From positions 372,001 to 436,000 of the forward strand of contig NZ_CP050154.1 of NCBI RefSeq assembly GCF_011617705.1: a stretch of 64,000 nucleotides of DNA. The letters run 5' to 3'. The translations under genes and the position numbers were made by a program. Shown here piece after piece: positions 16,707-25,631 of this stretch (positions within the stretch are counted from its first letter, which is position 1; every line of letters starts with the position of its first letter). The notes under the pieces were generated by a model, which ran no database searches, had not been told where the DNA came from, and saw only the letters and a program-made list of their open reading frames with translations. The DNA comes from Brevibacterium limosum. GTDB taxonomy: Bacteria > Actinomycetota > Actinomycetes > Actinomycetales > Brevibacteriaceae.

Positions 16707-16891
16707 ACACCCGCAAGCAGTCCGGGGGAAGAGGACGATGACAGAGATCGAGACGAAAGATGACATTCATCGGTGACATATGACGTGAAGTGACCGCGTG
16801 CGTCAGCAGGTTCGCGTGGGCCCTCCTGTTCGACTCACACTGAAGCACACCGCAGATGCAGCGGTGCCCATCAGTGAAGGAAGGATCCGCC

Positions 16892-18169
16892 GTGAGTTCA
16901 CACATCTCAGAACCCACCACACCCGTCGGAATCTCGACCCGATCGGTGCACTCGGGGGCCATGCCCGAAGCGCACACCGGTTCGGTCGTGGCCCCGATCT
17001 TCCAGACCTCGACCTTTATGATGGACACCCCGGGTCAGACCCGCGCAGGATTCGACTATGCGCGCACGGGCACGCCGAACCGCAGCGACCTCGAGCAGGC
17101 TCTGTGCGAATTGGAAGGCGCTGAGTTCGCGGCGGCCGTCAACTCGGGAACGTCGGCCGAGGTGGCGGTGTTCTCCGCGCTGCTGCGTCCCGGTGACGAG
17201 GTCATCCTGCCCCGCGACGTCTACGGCGGGACCTTCCGACTCCTGCAGAACGAGTACGTGCGCTGGGGCGTGGTCATCCGCACCGTCGACCTCACCGACA
17301 CCGCGGCGCTCGCCGCCGCCATCAATGACAACACCGCGATCGTCTGGGTCGAGACCCCGAGCAATCCCGGACTCGACATCATCGATATCGCCGAGGCGGC
17401 CCGCCTCGCCCATTCCGCGAATGCGCTCCTGGCCGTGGATTCGACGTTCGCGACCCCGGTGCTGCAGCGTCCGCTGGAGCACGGGGCCGATATCGTCGTC
17501 CACTCGACGACGAAGTTCATCAACGGCCACTCCGATGTCATCGGCGGCGCCGTCCTCGCCGGTGATGGAACGAGCTGTCCCCGCGCCGCCGAGGTGGTCG
17601 ACCGTCTGGAGGGCCACCTCGCGTCCGTCGGGCTGGGCATCTCCCCGTTCGACGCGTGGCTGACCAGGCGCGGGATCAAGACTCTGCCGGTGCGCATGAA
17701 GGCCCATTGTGAGAATGCGCAGTCGGTGGCCGAATGGCTCGAGACCCGCGACGAGGTGGCCGACGTGATCTATCCGGGTCTGCCCTCGCACCCCGGGCAT
17801 GAGGTCGCGAAGCGGCAGATGAGCGGCTTCGGGGGAGTGGTGTCCCTGCGCACCGACACCGAGGAGCGGGCGCTGGCGCTGGTGGCGAACACGAAGCTCA
17901 TCACTCTGGCCGAGTCGCTCGGTGGAGTCGAGTCCCTCATCGACCACCCGGCGACGATGACGCATCTGTCCGTGGCAGGCAGCGAGGTCAGCGTCTCGGG
18001 CAGGTTCATCCGCCTGTCCGTCGGCATCGAGGACATCGACGACATCCTCGCCGACCTCGCCCAGGCCCTCGACGCCACGGCCGAGGCTGCAGGTTCGCCG
18101 AAGACTGACGAGACGCCAGTCCGTGTTGCGGCTTCGGAGCAGGCTGCTCCGGTCGGCGTGCCCGTATAG
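16892..18169 (+). CDS. Cystathionine gamma-synthase/lyase family enzyme
   Basis: A 425-residue PLP enzyme of the Cys/Met metabolism family. Schiff-base Lys208 in STTKF, PLP-contacting Asp183 in AVDSTFATP, the Tyr/Arg pair in YARTGTPNR, and VETPSNPG are all present. Enzymes of this kind make cystathionine from an activated homoserine and cysteine (MetB), split cystathionine, or act on O-acetylhomoserine; sequence alone does not decide, but length (about 385 core residues) favours CGS/CGL rather than the longer O-acetylhomoserine sulfhydrylase. The last 40 residues are an unusual Ala/Glu-rich extension. Start is GTG at 16892 (GAAGGAAGGATC upstream); an open frame runs 36 bases earlier. Confidence 0.88.
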   Translation: MSSHISEPTTPVGISTRSVHSGAMPEAHTGSVVAPIFQTSTFMMDTPGQTRAGFDYARTGTPNRSDLEQALCELEGAEFAAAVNSGTSAEVAVFSALLRPGDEVILPRDVYGGTFRLLQNEYVRWGVVIRTVDLTDTAALAAAINDNTAIVWVETPSNPGLDIIDIAEAARLAHSANALLAVDSTFATPVLQRPLEHGADIVVHSTTKFINGHSDVIGGAVLAGDGTSCPRAAEVVDRLEGHLASVGLGISPFDAWLTRRGIKTLPVRMKAHCENAQSVAEWLETRDEVADVIYPGLPSHPGHEVAKRQMSGFGGVVSLRTDTEERALALVANTKLITLAESLGGVESLIDHPATMTHLSVAGSEVSVSGRFIRLSVGIEDIDDILADLAQALDATAEAAGSPKTDETPVRVAASEQAAPVGVPV

Positions 18170-18250
18170 CCTCCACCGTCATCGACCACATCCAGCCCGC
18201 ACCGTGAGCGGCACGTCCTACGCCGAGTGGCATGTCCTCGCGGTGCTTCG

Positions 18251-18320
18251 GCATCCCTCACCCTTAGCGGCAGAACACCGCGTTGCAGTGGAGTGGATTG
18301 CTGCTACGGGTGAGGGATGC
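18251..18320. other. Large stem-loop downstream of the cystathionine enzyme gene
   Basis: Perfect 13-base arms (18251-18263 and 18308-18320) enclose a 44-base loop whose edges can also pair (TAGC with GCTA and GCAG with CTGC). It starts 81 bases after the stop codon. It could be a terminator, an mRNA-stabilising structure or one copy of an interspersed palindromic repeat; no second copy is seen in the window. Confidence 0.5.
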
Positions 18321-18478
18321 TCTGAAACGTCGCAGGCAGCAGGATGGATGCTCGGGGTGCGCGGCCGAAGGCAGTCGGATGCAGAGGCGTCGTGCGACGC
18401 GCGTCCGGGAACGCAGCGGCGTGGTGCGCGTCTGCGGTTCCAGTCTCCACCGGAGATCCAGTGTCCGCGGTCACAGTG

Positions 18479-18538
18479 TGTCGGGAAAACCCGACGCGGA
18501 GTCGGAGGTCTTCGTGCTGTCCGCGCCTCTCCGACTCC
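18479..18538. terminator. Two hairpins in front of the third kinase gene
   Basis: First a short stem at about 18480-18495 (GTCGGG, AAAA loop, CCCGAC), then a perfect 10-base-pair stem (18498-18507 with 18529-18538). They end two bases before the -10 box of the next gene, so they may insulate it from read-through out of the 384-base spacer. The rest of 18170-18553 shows no gene. Confidence 0.5.
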
Positions 18539-18540
18539 CG

Positions 18541-18546
18541 TAGCGT
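18541..18546 (+). promoter_or_regulatory. -10 hexamer of a near-leaderless promoter
   Basis: TAGCGT lies 7 bases before the ATG at 18554; no ribosome binding site separates them. Confidence 0.45.
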
Positions 18547-18553
18547 ATCTGCT

Positions 18554-20527
18554 ATGAGTGAGAAGACCCCCGAGAACCCGCAGGATCAGGAGCCCGACGG
18601 CACCGATCCGCTGGAGACTCAGACCCCCGAGGCTGAAACGTCGTCAGGCGAGTCCGCGGGAGCATCCGCGGCTGATTCAGCTTCCGACGAGCCCCCTGAA
18701 TCAGCGCGCGAAGAGTCCATCAGCGCCGCAGCGATCGTCAACGCACCGCCGACCACCGAGGTCGACGCAGCAGCAGTCGACGAACCGACCGCCAGTCGTG
18801 CCGGAGAGTTCCGGACGAAGCCCCTTGACCTCGACGTGCCCTCTGCAGCGGGCTCGACTCGGGTGATGGGAGCCGGCGAACCGACTCAGCACCCGGACTA
18901 CCCGCCGACGGGTCCGTCCCGTCCGGTCACCCACACTCATCCCTCGGATCAAGCCACACCACCCGGGTACGCGCCTTCGACCAACCCGAGCTATCCCGCG
19001 TCACCCGGCCGCGCCCCTCAACCCGGCTACGCCCCTCAACCCGGCCCACCCCCGCAGTTCGGCCAGCAGATACCGACCGCGCAGTACGCACCGGCCATGC
19101 ACCAGGCTCCACCCCCCGGGCCCCCGCGACCCGCCCCGAACGCACAGCCGATGCCACGCCCGCGGCCGCCTCGGCGGATGAAGCCGCAACGCGAACCCCT
19201 GGCCTTCGCACCGGTCACCGGATCGCTGCCGCTGAGCCGGGACGACGTCACGGAGATCCCCGCGGACGGCCCCATCACCTGGCCCAAGCGCCCCACCGGA
19301 GTCATCGGCGTCGCGAACCTCGTGCTCTCCGCCGTCCTCGCCGTGATCTGGGCGTGGATCCCGCTGGGGCTGCTGTTCACCGGCATCGGCGGAATCTTCG
19401 CCCTCGGCCTCGGCGTCCTCGCCCTCCTCGTCTGGGTCCTCGTCCAGCAGGTTGCGAACAACGCCGAACGCTACCGGGCCGAACTCATCTACTCCGATAA
19501 GATCCCCGTCCCGAAGATCGAAAGCAGCCACCGCGAACCCGGCCTCGGCCGTTTCCTCCACAACCGCTGGCTGCAGGTGAAATCCGGTGCTTTCTGGCGC
19601 TCAACGGCTCATCACTACATCAAGTTGCTCCTCGGCGCGATCGTCGTCGCCGGCACCCTCGCCGGCATCTGCGGATCCATCTTCGGCATCTTCGCGGCCA
19701 TCAACCCCCACGGAGTCAACACCTTCTTCGTCGGCGAATCCATCGACGGCCCGGCCCGCATCGGTGTGGCCATCGGCGCCGTCATCGTCCTCGCCAGCTC
19801 CCTGGCCATCCTGTGGTTCGCCCCGCTGCTCGACCGCGCCCTTGATCGGGCCCTGCTCGCACCGGCACGCACCGTGGCACTGCAGGCCGAGGTCACCGAA
19901 CTCGACCGGGCCCGCATGGCCGGCATCGAGGCGGCCGCCGCCGAACGTCTGCGCATCGAACGCGACCTCCACGACGGAGCCCAGCCCCGCCTCGTCGCCC
20001 TGACCATGACCCTGGGAATGGCGAAGACGAAGATCGACTCCGATCCGGACCGGGCGAAGGAACTCGTCTCCGAAGCCCACACCGAAGCCAAGGGCATCGT
20101 CAACGAACTCCGCCAGCTCGCCCGCGGAATCCACCCCGCCGTCCTCACCGACCGCGGACTCGACGCCGCCGTCTCCGCCCTGGCAGGTCGTTCGACGATC
20201 CCCGTCGACGTCGACGTCCGGCTCGAGGGGCGGATCGGACGCGAAGCCGAAGCCGTGTCCTACTTCGTCGTCGCCGAATGCCTGACGAACATCGCCAAAC
20301 ACTCCGGCGCAACTCGCGCCAGCGTCTTCATCGCCCCGACCGAGACCGGTGTGCAGATCGTCGTCACCGACAACGGCCACGGCGGCGCACGCGTCGACCG
20401 CTCCGGCCGTCACACCGGGATCGCAGGTCTCATCGACCGGGTCGAAGCCGCTCGTGGCACACTGAACCTGACCAGCCCCGCAGGTGGGCCAACGACTGTA
20501 GTTGTGGAGGTGCCATGCGCATCGTAA
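18554..20527 (+). CDS. Sensor histidine kinase with Pro-rich N-terminus
   Basis: A 657-residue kinase. Residues 1-240 are a disordered, acidic then Pro/Gln/Tyr-rich cytoplasmic region with near-repeats of the kind APQPGYAPQPG. Membrane segments at about 250-300 and 355-435 flank a central region that looks like the actinobacterial 'sensor domain' family. Phospho-acceptor His473 in RIERDLHDGAQPRLV, N box LTNIAKHSG, DNGHGGA, then GIAGLIDRVEA. The HDGAQ form is characteristic of kinases that often carry phosphatase activity. Its end overlaps the response regulator start by 13 bases. ATG 18554 chosen; the frame is open earlier but that part reads as noncoding. Confidence 0.88.
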   Translation: MSEKTPENPQDQEPDGTDPLETQTPEAETSSGESAGASAADSASDEPPESAREESISAAAIVNAPPTTEVDAAAVDEPTASRAGEFRTKPLDLDVPSAAGSTRVMGAGEPTQHPDYPPTGPSRPVTHTHPSDQATPPGYAPSTNPSYPASPGRAPQPGYAPQPGPPPQFGQQIPTAQYAPAMHQAPPPGPPRPAPNAQPMPRPRPPRRMKPQREPLAFAPVTGSLPLSRDDVTEIPADGPITWPKRPTGVIGVANLVLSAVLAVIWAWIPLGLLFTGIGGIFALGLGVLALLVWVLVQQVANNAERYRAELIYSDKIPVPKIESSHREPGLGRFLHNRWLQVKSGAFWRSTAHHYIKLLLGAIVVAGTLAGICGSIFGIFAAINPHGVNTFFVGESIDGPARIGVAIGAVIVLASSLAILWFAPLLDRALDRALLAPARTVALQAEVTELDRARMAGIEAAAAERLRIERDLHDGAQPRLVALTMTLGMAKTKIDSDPDRAKELVSEAHTEAKGIVNELRQLARGIHPAVLTDRGLDAAVSALAGRSTIPVDVDVRLEGRIGREAEAVSYFVVAECLTNIAKHSGATRASVFIAPTETGVQIVVTDNGHGGARVDRSGRHTGIAGLIDRVEAARGTLNLTSPAGGPTTVVVEVPCAS

Positions 20528-21159
20528 TCGCTGAAGACTCTGCCGTCCTGCGGGCCGGACTCGAAAGACTGCTCGCCGACGCCGGACACGAGGTCATCGC
20601 CGCCGTGCCCGACGCCAGCGAACTCCTGGCCGTCGTCCACAACGATCCGCCGGACCTCGCTGTCATCGACGTGCGCATGCCCCCGACGTTCACCGATGAA
20701 GGCATCCGCGCCGCCGTCCTCATCCGCAAGCAGAACCCTGACGTCAAGGTCCTCGTGTTCAGCCAGTATGTCGAAGAGCAGTACGCTTCCGAACTCATCG
20801 CCGAGAACACCGGCGGCTTCGGCTATCTGCTCAAAGACCGTGTCGCCGATGTCGAAGACTTCCTGACAGCGGTCGACGAGGTCGCAGGCGGCGGCACCGT
20901 CCTCGACCCGGAGGTCGTGTCTCAGATCCTCGTGCGCACGCGCAAGAAGGACGGACTGTCGACCCTGAGCCCACGCGAAATCGAAGTCCTCCAGCTCATG
21001 GCCGAAGGCAAATCCAATGCCGCGATCGCCCGCACCCTGTACCTCAGTGCCGGTGCCGTAGAAAAGCACATCTCCTCGGTGTTCACGAAGTTCGGCCTCA
21101 CCGCCGACACCTCGGAGAACCGCCGAGTCCTCGCCGTCCTCACATTCCTCGGAGCCTAG
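20515..21159 (+). CDS. NarL/LuxR-type response regulator
   Basis: A 214-residue response regulator overlapping the kinase end by 13 bases (GGAGG just before the ATG). Acidic pair EDS at residues 7-9, phospho-acceptor Asp52 (VIDVRMP), Lys in YLLKDRV, and a C-terminal LuxR domain beginning LSPREIEVLQLMAEG. The phrase VRMPPTFTDEG is typical of the cluster partnered with HDGAQ kinases. Immediately followed by the DUF4097 gene with one base between stop and start, so that protein may be both co-expressed and a target. Confidence 0.93.
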   Translation: MRIVIAEDSAVLRAGLERLLADAGHEVIAAVPDASELLAVVHNDPPDLAVIDVRMPPTFTDEGIRAAVLIRKQNPDVKVLVFSQYVEEQYASELIAENTGGFGYLLKDRVADVEDFLTAVDEVAGGGTVLDPEVVSQILVRTRKKDGLSTLSPREIEVLQLMAEGKSNAAIARTLYLSAGAVEKHISSVFTKFGLTADTSENRRVLAVLTFLGA

Positions 21160-21160
21160 A

Positions 21161-22096
21161 ATGCCTGCCACAGTGCGCATCAGCGAATCCGCCCGCGTCG
21201 GTCTGCGCGCGGTCCTGATCATCCTCGCCGCCGTCGTCCTCCTCGTCCCCGTCATCGTCAGCACCGCCCACGGCGCCTCCCGCCTCGACTACGGGCGGAT
21301 CGAATCGACCGAACCGCTGCCGAAGGCGATGAAGGAACTCAAGGTCAGCCTCGACTCCGGCGGTGCCGTCGACATCAAGACCGCCGACGTCGCCGAAGCG
21401 ACCGTGAAGCTCACCGGCACCGGTCCCCGCGACAGCTCCGCGAACCTCGAGGTCGACAGCAGAGCCGATACCGCCGAGGTGGCACTGAGCAACGCTCGGA
21501 ACCTGGAGAACACACGGTTGACAGTCACCATCCCGACCAGCACGGCGAAGGACCTCACCCTCGACTTCGACGGCAACTACGGCCGGTTCGACGTCACCGG
21601 TGACTTCGCCGAGATCAGCGCCGACACCGGCGGTGGAGCCGTGAGCGTGACCGGCTCGGCTGACAAGGTGCGGACCTCGAGCGACTGGGGCGCCACCTAC
21701 TTGGACGGAGACTTCGGAACGGTGTCGGCCAAGACCGGAGTCGGAGCCGTCGAAGGCGAGAACCTCACCGTCAGCGATCGCCTCGACGTGGTCAGCTCGA
21801 CGGGAACCGTCGACCTCGACTTCACCAACCAGGCGATGCCCACCGGCGGAATCATCGCGAAGACCGAGGAAGGCTCGATCGATATGCGGGTGCCGAACCT
21901 CAAGCTCACCGGTGAAGAGCTGGGCAAGGACTTCTTCTACCGGATCAACGCGAAGTCCAATGACGGCACCGTCGACCTCGCCTCCGATCTGGAGAAGTTC
22001 GATGTGGCGAAGGACCCGAAGGAAGCCGACGACAAGGTCCTCGTTCCGATCTCGGCCACAGCCGACACTGGTAGGGTCACGGTCAACCAGAACTGA
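21161..22096 (+). CDS. DUF4097-like membrane-anchored beta-repeat protein
   Basis: A 311-residue protein with one membrane helix or uncleaved signal anchor at about residues 16-37, then an extracytoplasmic region of short alternating strands rich in Thr, Asp and Gly (repeated patterns such as DVTGDFAEISADTGGG and VSAKTGVGAVEG). This is the look of DUF4097/YvlB-like adhesin-type beta-solenoids, which in other bacteria sit in envelope-stress operons. Third gene of the kinase/regulator operon, so a role in envelope response is reasonable but inferred. A perfect hairpin terminator follows. Confidence 0.8.
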   Translation: MPATVRISESARVGLRAVLIILAAVVLLVPVIVSTAHGASRLDYGRIESTEPLPKAMKELKVSLDSGGAVDIKTADVAEATVKLTGTGPRDSSANLEVDSRADTAEVALSNARNLENTRLTVTIPTSTAKDLTLDFDGNYGRFDVTGDFAEISADTGGGAVSVTGSADKVRTSSDWGATYLDGDFGTVSAKTGVGAVEGENLTVSDRLDVVSSTGTVDLDFTNQAMPTGGIIAKTEEGSIDMRVPNLKLTGEELGKDFFYRINAKSNDGTVDLASDLEKFDVAKDPKEADDKVLVPISATADTGRVTVNQN

Positions 22097-22110
22097 GATA
22101 CGACCGGCGC

Positions 22111-22140
22111 ACGGGCGGGCTCGACTTCGGGCCCGCCCGT
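22111..22140 (+). terminator. Hairpin terminator of the kinase/DUF4097 operon
   Basis: Perfect 10-base-pair stem (22111-22120 with 22131-22140) around a 10-base loop, 15 bases after the stop codon. Confidence 0.75.
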
Positions 22141-22164
22141 GTGGCGTCTGAGGGGTCGACGATC

Positions 22165-22914
22165 ATGCAGATCACCGTCTATGGAGCCACCGGAACCTTC
22201 GGCAGGCAGCTGGTGCCCCAGCTGCGCGAACGCGGACACACGGTCATCGCCGCCCATCGTGGAAGCGGGGTCGACACGGTGACCGGCCAGGGAGTCGCCG
22301 AGGCGGCCGACGGCAGCGATGTCCTCGTCGACTGCGTCAACCAGCTGACGATCAGCGCCCACAAGGCCATCGACTTCTTCTCCCGCAGCTCCCGCTCGAT
22401 CACGGCGGCCGCGGCCGCCCACCCCGGCACCTCCGTGGCCGTCCTGTCGATCGCCTTCCGTCCCGAGGCCGCCGAGTCGCGGCTGCAGGGCTACTACCAG
22501 GGCAAGGCGATGCAGGAGCGCATCTATCGCCGACTCACCCCGGATGGGCAGCTGCTGATGTTCCGGTCCGCCCAATGGTTCGAACTCGTCGACACGATGA
22601 CGATCAAAGCCGGTCCGCTGCGCTTCGTGCCGAAGATGCGCGTGCAGGCCCTGGCCGTCACCGAGGCGGCCCGCATGATGGCCGAAGCCATCGACGCACG
22701 CGAGCGCGGCACCATCGAGGTCGCCGGTCCCGAGATCAGCGACTTCGTCGAGATCGCCCGCAGACTCGCCGCCACGCGAGCCGGGAAGGCCGGGGCGAGA
22801 CGGGCGAAGGTCATCGGCATTCCCCTGCTCGGTCCGATGGCCGGCGACGGTCTCATCCCACCAGCACCGAGGATGTCCGACGTGACCGTCGACGAATGGC
22901 TGCGCTCGGTCTGA
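22165..22914 (+). CDS. NAD(P)H-binding atypical short-chain dehydrogenase (NmrA-like)
   Basis: A 249-residue Rossmann-fold protein. The N-terminal cofactor loop is YGATGTFGRQL (residues 5-15). The canonical catalytic Tyr-x-x-x-Lys is not obvious; YYQGKAMQE may take this place. Proteins of this type act as reductases or as redox sensors, and the role here is unknown. Start at 22165 with AGGGG upstream; an in-frame GTG at 22141 is possible but falls in the terminator arm of the preceding operon. Confidence 0.8.
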   Translation: MQITVYGATGTFGRQLVPQLRERGHTVIAAHRGSGVDTVTGQGVAEAADGSDVLVDCVNQLTISAHKAIDFFSRSSRSITAAAAAHPGTSVAVLSIAFRPEAAESRLQGYYQGKAMQERIYRRLTPDGQLLMFRSAQWFELVDTMTIKAGPLRFVPKMRVQALAVTEAARMMAEAIDARERGTIEVAGPEISDFVEIARRLAATRAGKAGARRAKVIGIPLLGPMAGDGLIPPAPRMSDVTVDEWLRSV

Positions 22915-22929
22915 GCCCTGAACTGCAGA

Positions 22930-22945
22930 GCCCCGAAGTCGGGGC
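22930..22945 (+). terminator. Short GC hairpin
   Basis: Seven-base-pair stem (22930-22936 with 22939-22945) and a two-base loop between two co-directional genes; it precedes the ribosome binding site of the DUF421 gene by about 18 bases, so it could be a terminator or a leader hairpin. Confidence 0.45.
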
Positions 22946-22973
22946 AGGCGTATCATCCGTTCCGGAGGTTCTC

Positions 22974-23513
22974 ATGGATTGGATGGAATACGGGCTCAAC
23001 GGGGTCGATGCGGTCAGGATCGTCGTCTCGTGCGTGGCCTTCTACTTAGGGATCATTCTGCTCTTGCGCATCTTCGGCCAGCGCACTCTGGCGAGCCTGT
23101 CGAGCTTCGACGTGGCCGCGATCATCGCCATGGGTGCGATCATCGGGCGGTCCATCCTCGGCGATACCCCGACCCTGGCAGCCGGCATCCTGGGTCTGGC
23201 CACCCTCCTGATCCTGCAGGCGCTGAGCGGAATCGGACGGCGCTTCGGATTCGTCCGCAGCGTTGTCAACTCCCCGGCGGTGGTGCTCATGGCCGGTCGT
23301 GAGATCCTTGCGGACAACCTCTCGAAGAGCCACGTCGACCATGATGAACTCGTCGCAAAGCTCCGCTCGGCCGGTATCCGCAACCGGGACGAGGTGGCGT
23401 GCGTGATCCTCGAATCGACCGGTCAGATCAGCGTCATCCGACGCGGTGCACCCATCGCCGAGGAGATGCTCACCGGGGTCGTCGGCGCCGACCGGGTGCC
23501 CCGCGACGGCTGA
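22974..23513 (+). CDS. DUF421 (YetF-like) membrane protein
   Basis: A 179-residue protein with three N-terminal membrane helices (about 15-33, 43-62, 65-82) and a cytosolic C-terminal domain. Characteristic YetF/DUF421 features: RIFGQRTLASLSSFD between helices 1 and 2, and SPAVVLMAGREILADNL followed by HDELVAKLRSAGI. In Bacillus the family influences spore germination and membrane properties; function here unknown. GGAGG is well placed before the ATG. Confidence 0.87.
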   Translation: MDWMEYGLNGVDAVRIVVSCVAFYLGIILLLRIFGQRTLASLSSFDVAAIIAMGAIIGRSILGDTPTLAAGILGLATLLILQALSGIGRRFGFVRSVVNSPAVVLMAGREILADNLSKSHVDHDELVAKLRSAGIRNRDEVACVILESTGQISVIRRGAPIAEEMLTGVVGADRVPRDG

Positions 23514-23516
23514 GAC

Positions 23517-24524
23517 TCAGTCGAGACCGAGCACCCTCGCGCCGTTGGTCCACAGCACCGAGCGCATCCACTCATCGCCGAGGCCCAGGGCGGCCAGTCC
23601 GGAGATCTGGTCGACATACGGGTAGGGGATGTTCGGGAAATCCGAGCCGAGGATGATCTTGTCCTCCAGCCCGGCCAGGCGTTCGCGGTAGGCGGGGGCC
23701 ACCTCGGCGGGGGAGGAGAAATATCCGGAGGCGAACATCGTCGTATCGAGGAAGACGTTGTCGTATCTCTCGGCGAGGTCGGCGAATTCGTCGTATTCGG
23801 GCATGCCCATGTGGGCGATGACGAACTTCAGCTGCGGGAACCGGGCGAGGACGTTCGCCACTGCCTGCGGGCCGGTGTACTTGCCGGTCAGGGGTGCGGA
23901 TCCGGCGTGGATGACGATGGGCACCCGGGCCTCTTCGAGGGCCTTCCACGCGGGGTCGAGGACCTCGTCGTCGGGGGAGAACACGCCGACCTGGACGTGG
24001 ACCTTGAACAGCTTCGCTCCAGCTGCGAGCGCCGCCGGCACGTAGTCGGCGCATTCGGGTTCGGCAAAGAGGGTGCCGCAGTGGATGACGTCGTCGTGGG
24101 CGGCGGCGAACTCGGCGTTCCACTTATTCAGCCACGCGGCCATTCCGGGTTTGTGCGGGTAGGTCAGGGCCGGGATCGCACGCAGGCCGAGTTCGCGGAC
24201 GATGTTGAGGCGGGTGTCATCGTCGAAGCGGTAGTTGATCGGCCAGTCGCGGCCGTAGTTCGCGGCGGCGTTGTCGAAGTACTCCCACACCTTGTCGAGC
24301 ACGTTCTGCGGGAGGAAGTGGACGTGGATGTCGGCGAGGCCGGGCAGGCCGAGGGCGCGGACGTAGCCGGGGACCTCGGCATCGGTGCGCGGGGGAGCGG
24401 TCATCGTGTCGGGGACCTCGACGACGCGACCGATCGTCGTCTCCGGGGCGGGGTTCGCTTGCGGGATCAGCGCATCGTGTGGGGCCGGGGCCGCGTGTGT
24501 GGCTGCATCATCGGAGTCGTTCAT
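23517..24524 (-). CDS. Amidohydrolase family metal enzyme
   Basis: A 335-residue TIM-barrel hydrolase or decarboxylase of the amidohydrolase-2 family. Metal-ligand motifs are in order: DIHVHF, VIHAG, IAHMG, and GSDFPN. Related enzymes include 2-pyrone-4,6-dicarboxylate lactonase and several decarboxylases. The first 50 residues are a low-complexity Ala/Pro-rich extension; an internal start cannot be excluded. The gene converges on the DUF421 gene with only three bases between stops, so no separate terminator fits there. Confidence 0.85.
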   Translation of the reverse strand: MNDSDDAATHAAPAPHDALIPQANPAPETTIGRVVEVPDTMTAPPRTDAEVPGYVRALGLPGLADIHVHFLPQNVLDKVWEYFDNAAANYGRDWPINYRFDDDTRLNIVRELGLRAIPALTYPHKPGMAAWLNKWNAEFAAAHDDVIHCGTLFAEPECADYVPAALAAGAKLFKVHVQVGVFSPDDEVLDPAWKALEEARVPIVIHAGSAPLTGKYTGPQAVANVLARFPQLKFVIAHMGMPEYDEFADLAERYDNVFLDTTMFASGYFSSPAEVAPAYRERLAGLEDKIILGSDFPNIPYPYVDQISGLAALGLGDEWMRSVLWTNGARVLGLD

Positions 24525-24647
24525 GGCCCCACTCTATGACCTCGCCGCCGGGGCTTCCGCGGGTGGTCCGGAGTCCGGCTCTCTGGTCGCACAGCACGGC
24601 TGCGCGGATGCCGGCCCCGTCCTCAGCGCTCGTCCATGCCCGGCGCA

Positions 24648-24653
24648 TAGACT
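24648..24653 (+). promoter_or_regulatory. -10 hexamer of a leaderless promoter
   Basis: TAGACT lies exactly 6 bases before the ATG at 24660, with no ribosome binding site. The identical hexamer and spacing occur before the RecQ gene at 57043. Confidence 0.5.
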
Positions 24654-24659
24654 GCCCGC

Positions 24660-25583
24660 ATGAGCCTGCGCGATCCGTTTAAGATCCCCACTCCGCCCCA
24701 GGTCAGACCCGTGGGGCAGGCGCCGTTCTGGGCTCCGGGGCAGACCGTGACCTGGACGTTCCGGCGTTTCGACTTCGACCGGGACCTCGCCGAGGTGGCC
24801 CGACCGATGCGTGTCATCGTCGACGGTCCCGATGGCGCCGTCCTGTGGTTGGCCGGGGGCACGCCGACGCAGGAGACCCGGATCGTCGGGTGGGAGGAGA
24901 CGAATGCGCACGATGTGCCGTTGAAGGCACGGTTCCGTCCTCTCGCCGAGGCGCCGACCAGGATCAATGTCGACGGCACCTGGCGAGGGCGCGGAGTGCT
25001 CAAGATCGTCCCGCCTGAGGTTCCGTTCTCGGTGTGGGTGCTGCTCAAGGACGACGAGGCTGCTGCTCCCGGTGGCACTGTTTCCGGCGACGCCGTTGAC
25101 GCGCCTCGCGGGGTTCGTGCCGAGTGGTACGTCAATCTCGAGGCCACGCATGCGCGAACCGATGACGCACTGTTCACCAGCGACCACATCCTCGACATCA
25201 CCTTCCCGCTTGCCTCGCTGCCGCTGCACACTCCTGACGGTGGATTCGACGCGACCGGCGCGGTATTCAAGGACGTCGACGAACTCGCCGCGGCCGCGAA
25301 CTTCGGGGCGTGGCCGGCCGAGTGGTCGGAGATCATCCGCGCCAACGGCACGGAGCTGCTCGACTGCCTCGGCGATTTCCGTTGGGCCTTCGATCCGGGA
25401 TGGGAGACCGTCGCCCGCAGACTCGCGGGCGAATCGGCGGGCTCGGTCGGCGACGATGATGCCACGGTCGGAGCGGATGGGCAGGTGAGAGCGGAACTCG
25501 GGGCCGCCTCGGCGAGAGAAAAATCGTTCGATCAGGAACATCGATCGATCCCGAATGGTTGCTATGACAGACAGTTCCGATGA
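24660..25583 (+). CDS. DUF402 (FomD-like) domain protein
   Basis: A 307-residue cytosolic protein. The central part matches DUF402: a beta-barrel with WYVNLEA followed some 20 residues later by ILDITFP, whose Asp residues bind divalent metal in family members with nucleoside diphosphate or CMP-ester hydrolase activity (FomD). Usual length is nearer 200, so about 45 C-terminal residues (after RRLAGES) are an extra, low-complexity tail whose reality is uncertain. The gene diverges from the amidohydrolase gene. Confidence 0.75.
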   Translation: MSLRDPFKIPTPPQVRPVGQAPFWAPGQTVTWTFRRFDFDRDLAEVARPMRVIVDGPDGAVLWLAGGTPTQETRIVGWEETNAHDVPLKARFRPLAEAPTRINVDGTWRGRGVLKIVPPEVPFSVWVLLKDDEAAAPGGTVSGDAVDAPRGVRAEWYVNLEATHARTDDALFTSDHILDITFPLASLPLHTPDGGFDATGAVFKDVDELAAAANFGAWPAEWSEIIRANGTELLDCLGDFRWAFDPGWETVARRLAGESAGSVGDDDATVGADGQVRAELGAASAREKSFDQEHRSIPNGCYDRQFR

Positions 25584-25631
25584 CACCGACGTGTCGCTGA
25601 CACGGATCATCAGATGAAAGGAAACAGCCAG

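Noticed and set aside
18344-18553. A 70-codon extension upstream of the third kinase gene
   Set aside because: It covers two hairpins and the -10 box and reads as low-quality protein; the start at 18554 fits better.
19002-19052. Short direct repeats (CGCCCCTCAACCCGG type) as a regulatory array
   Set aside because: They lie inside the Pro/Gln-rich region of the third kinase gene and simply encode its APQPGY repeats.
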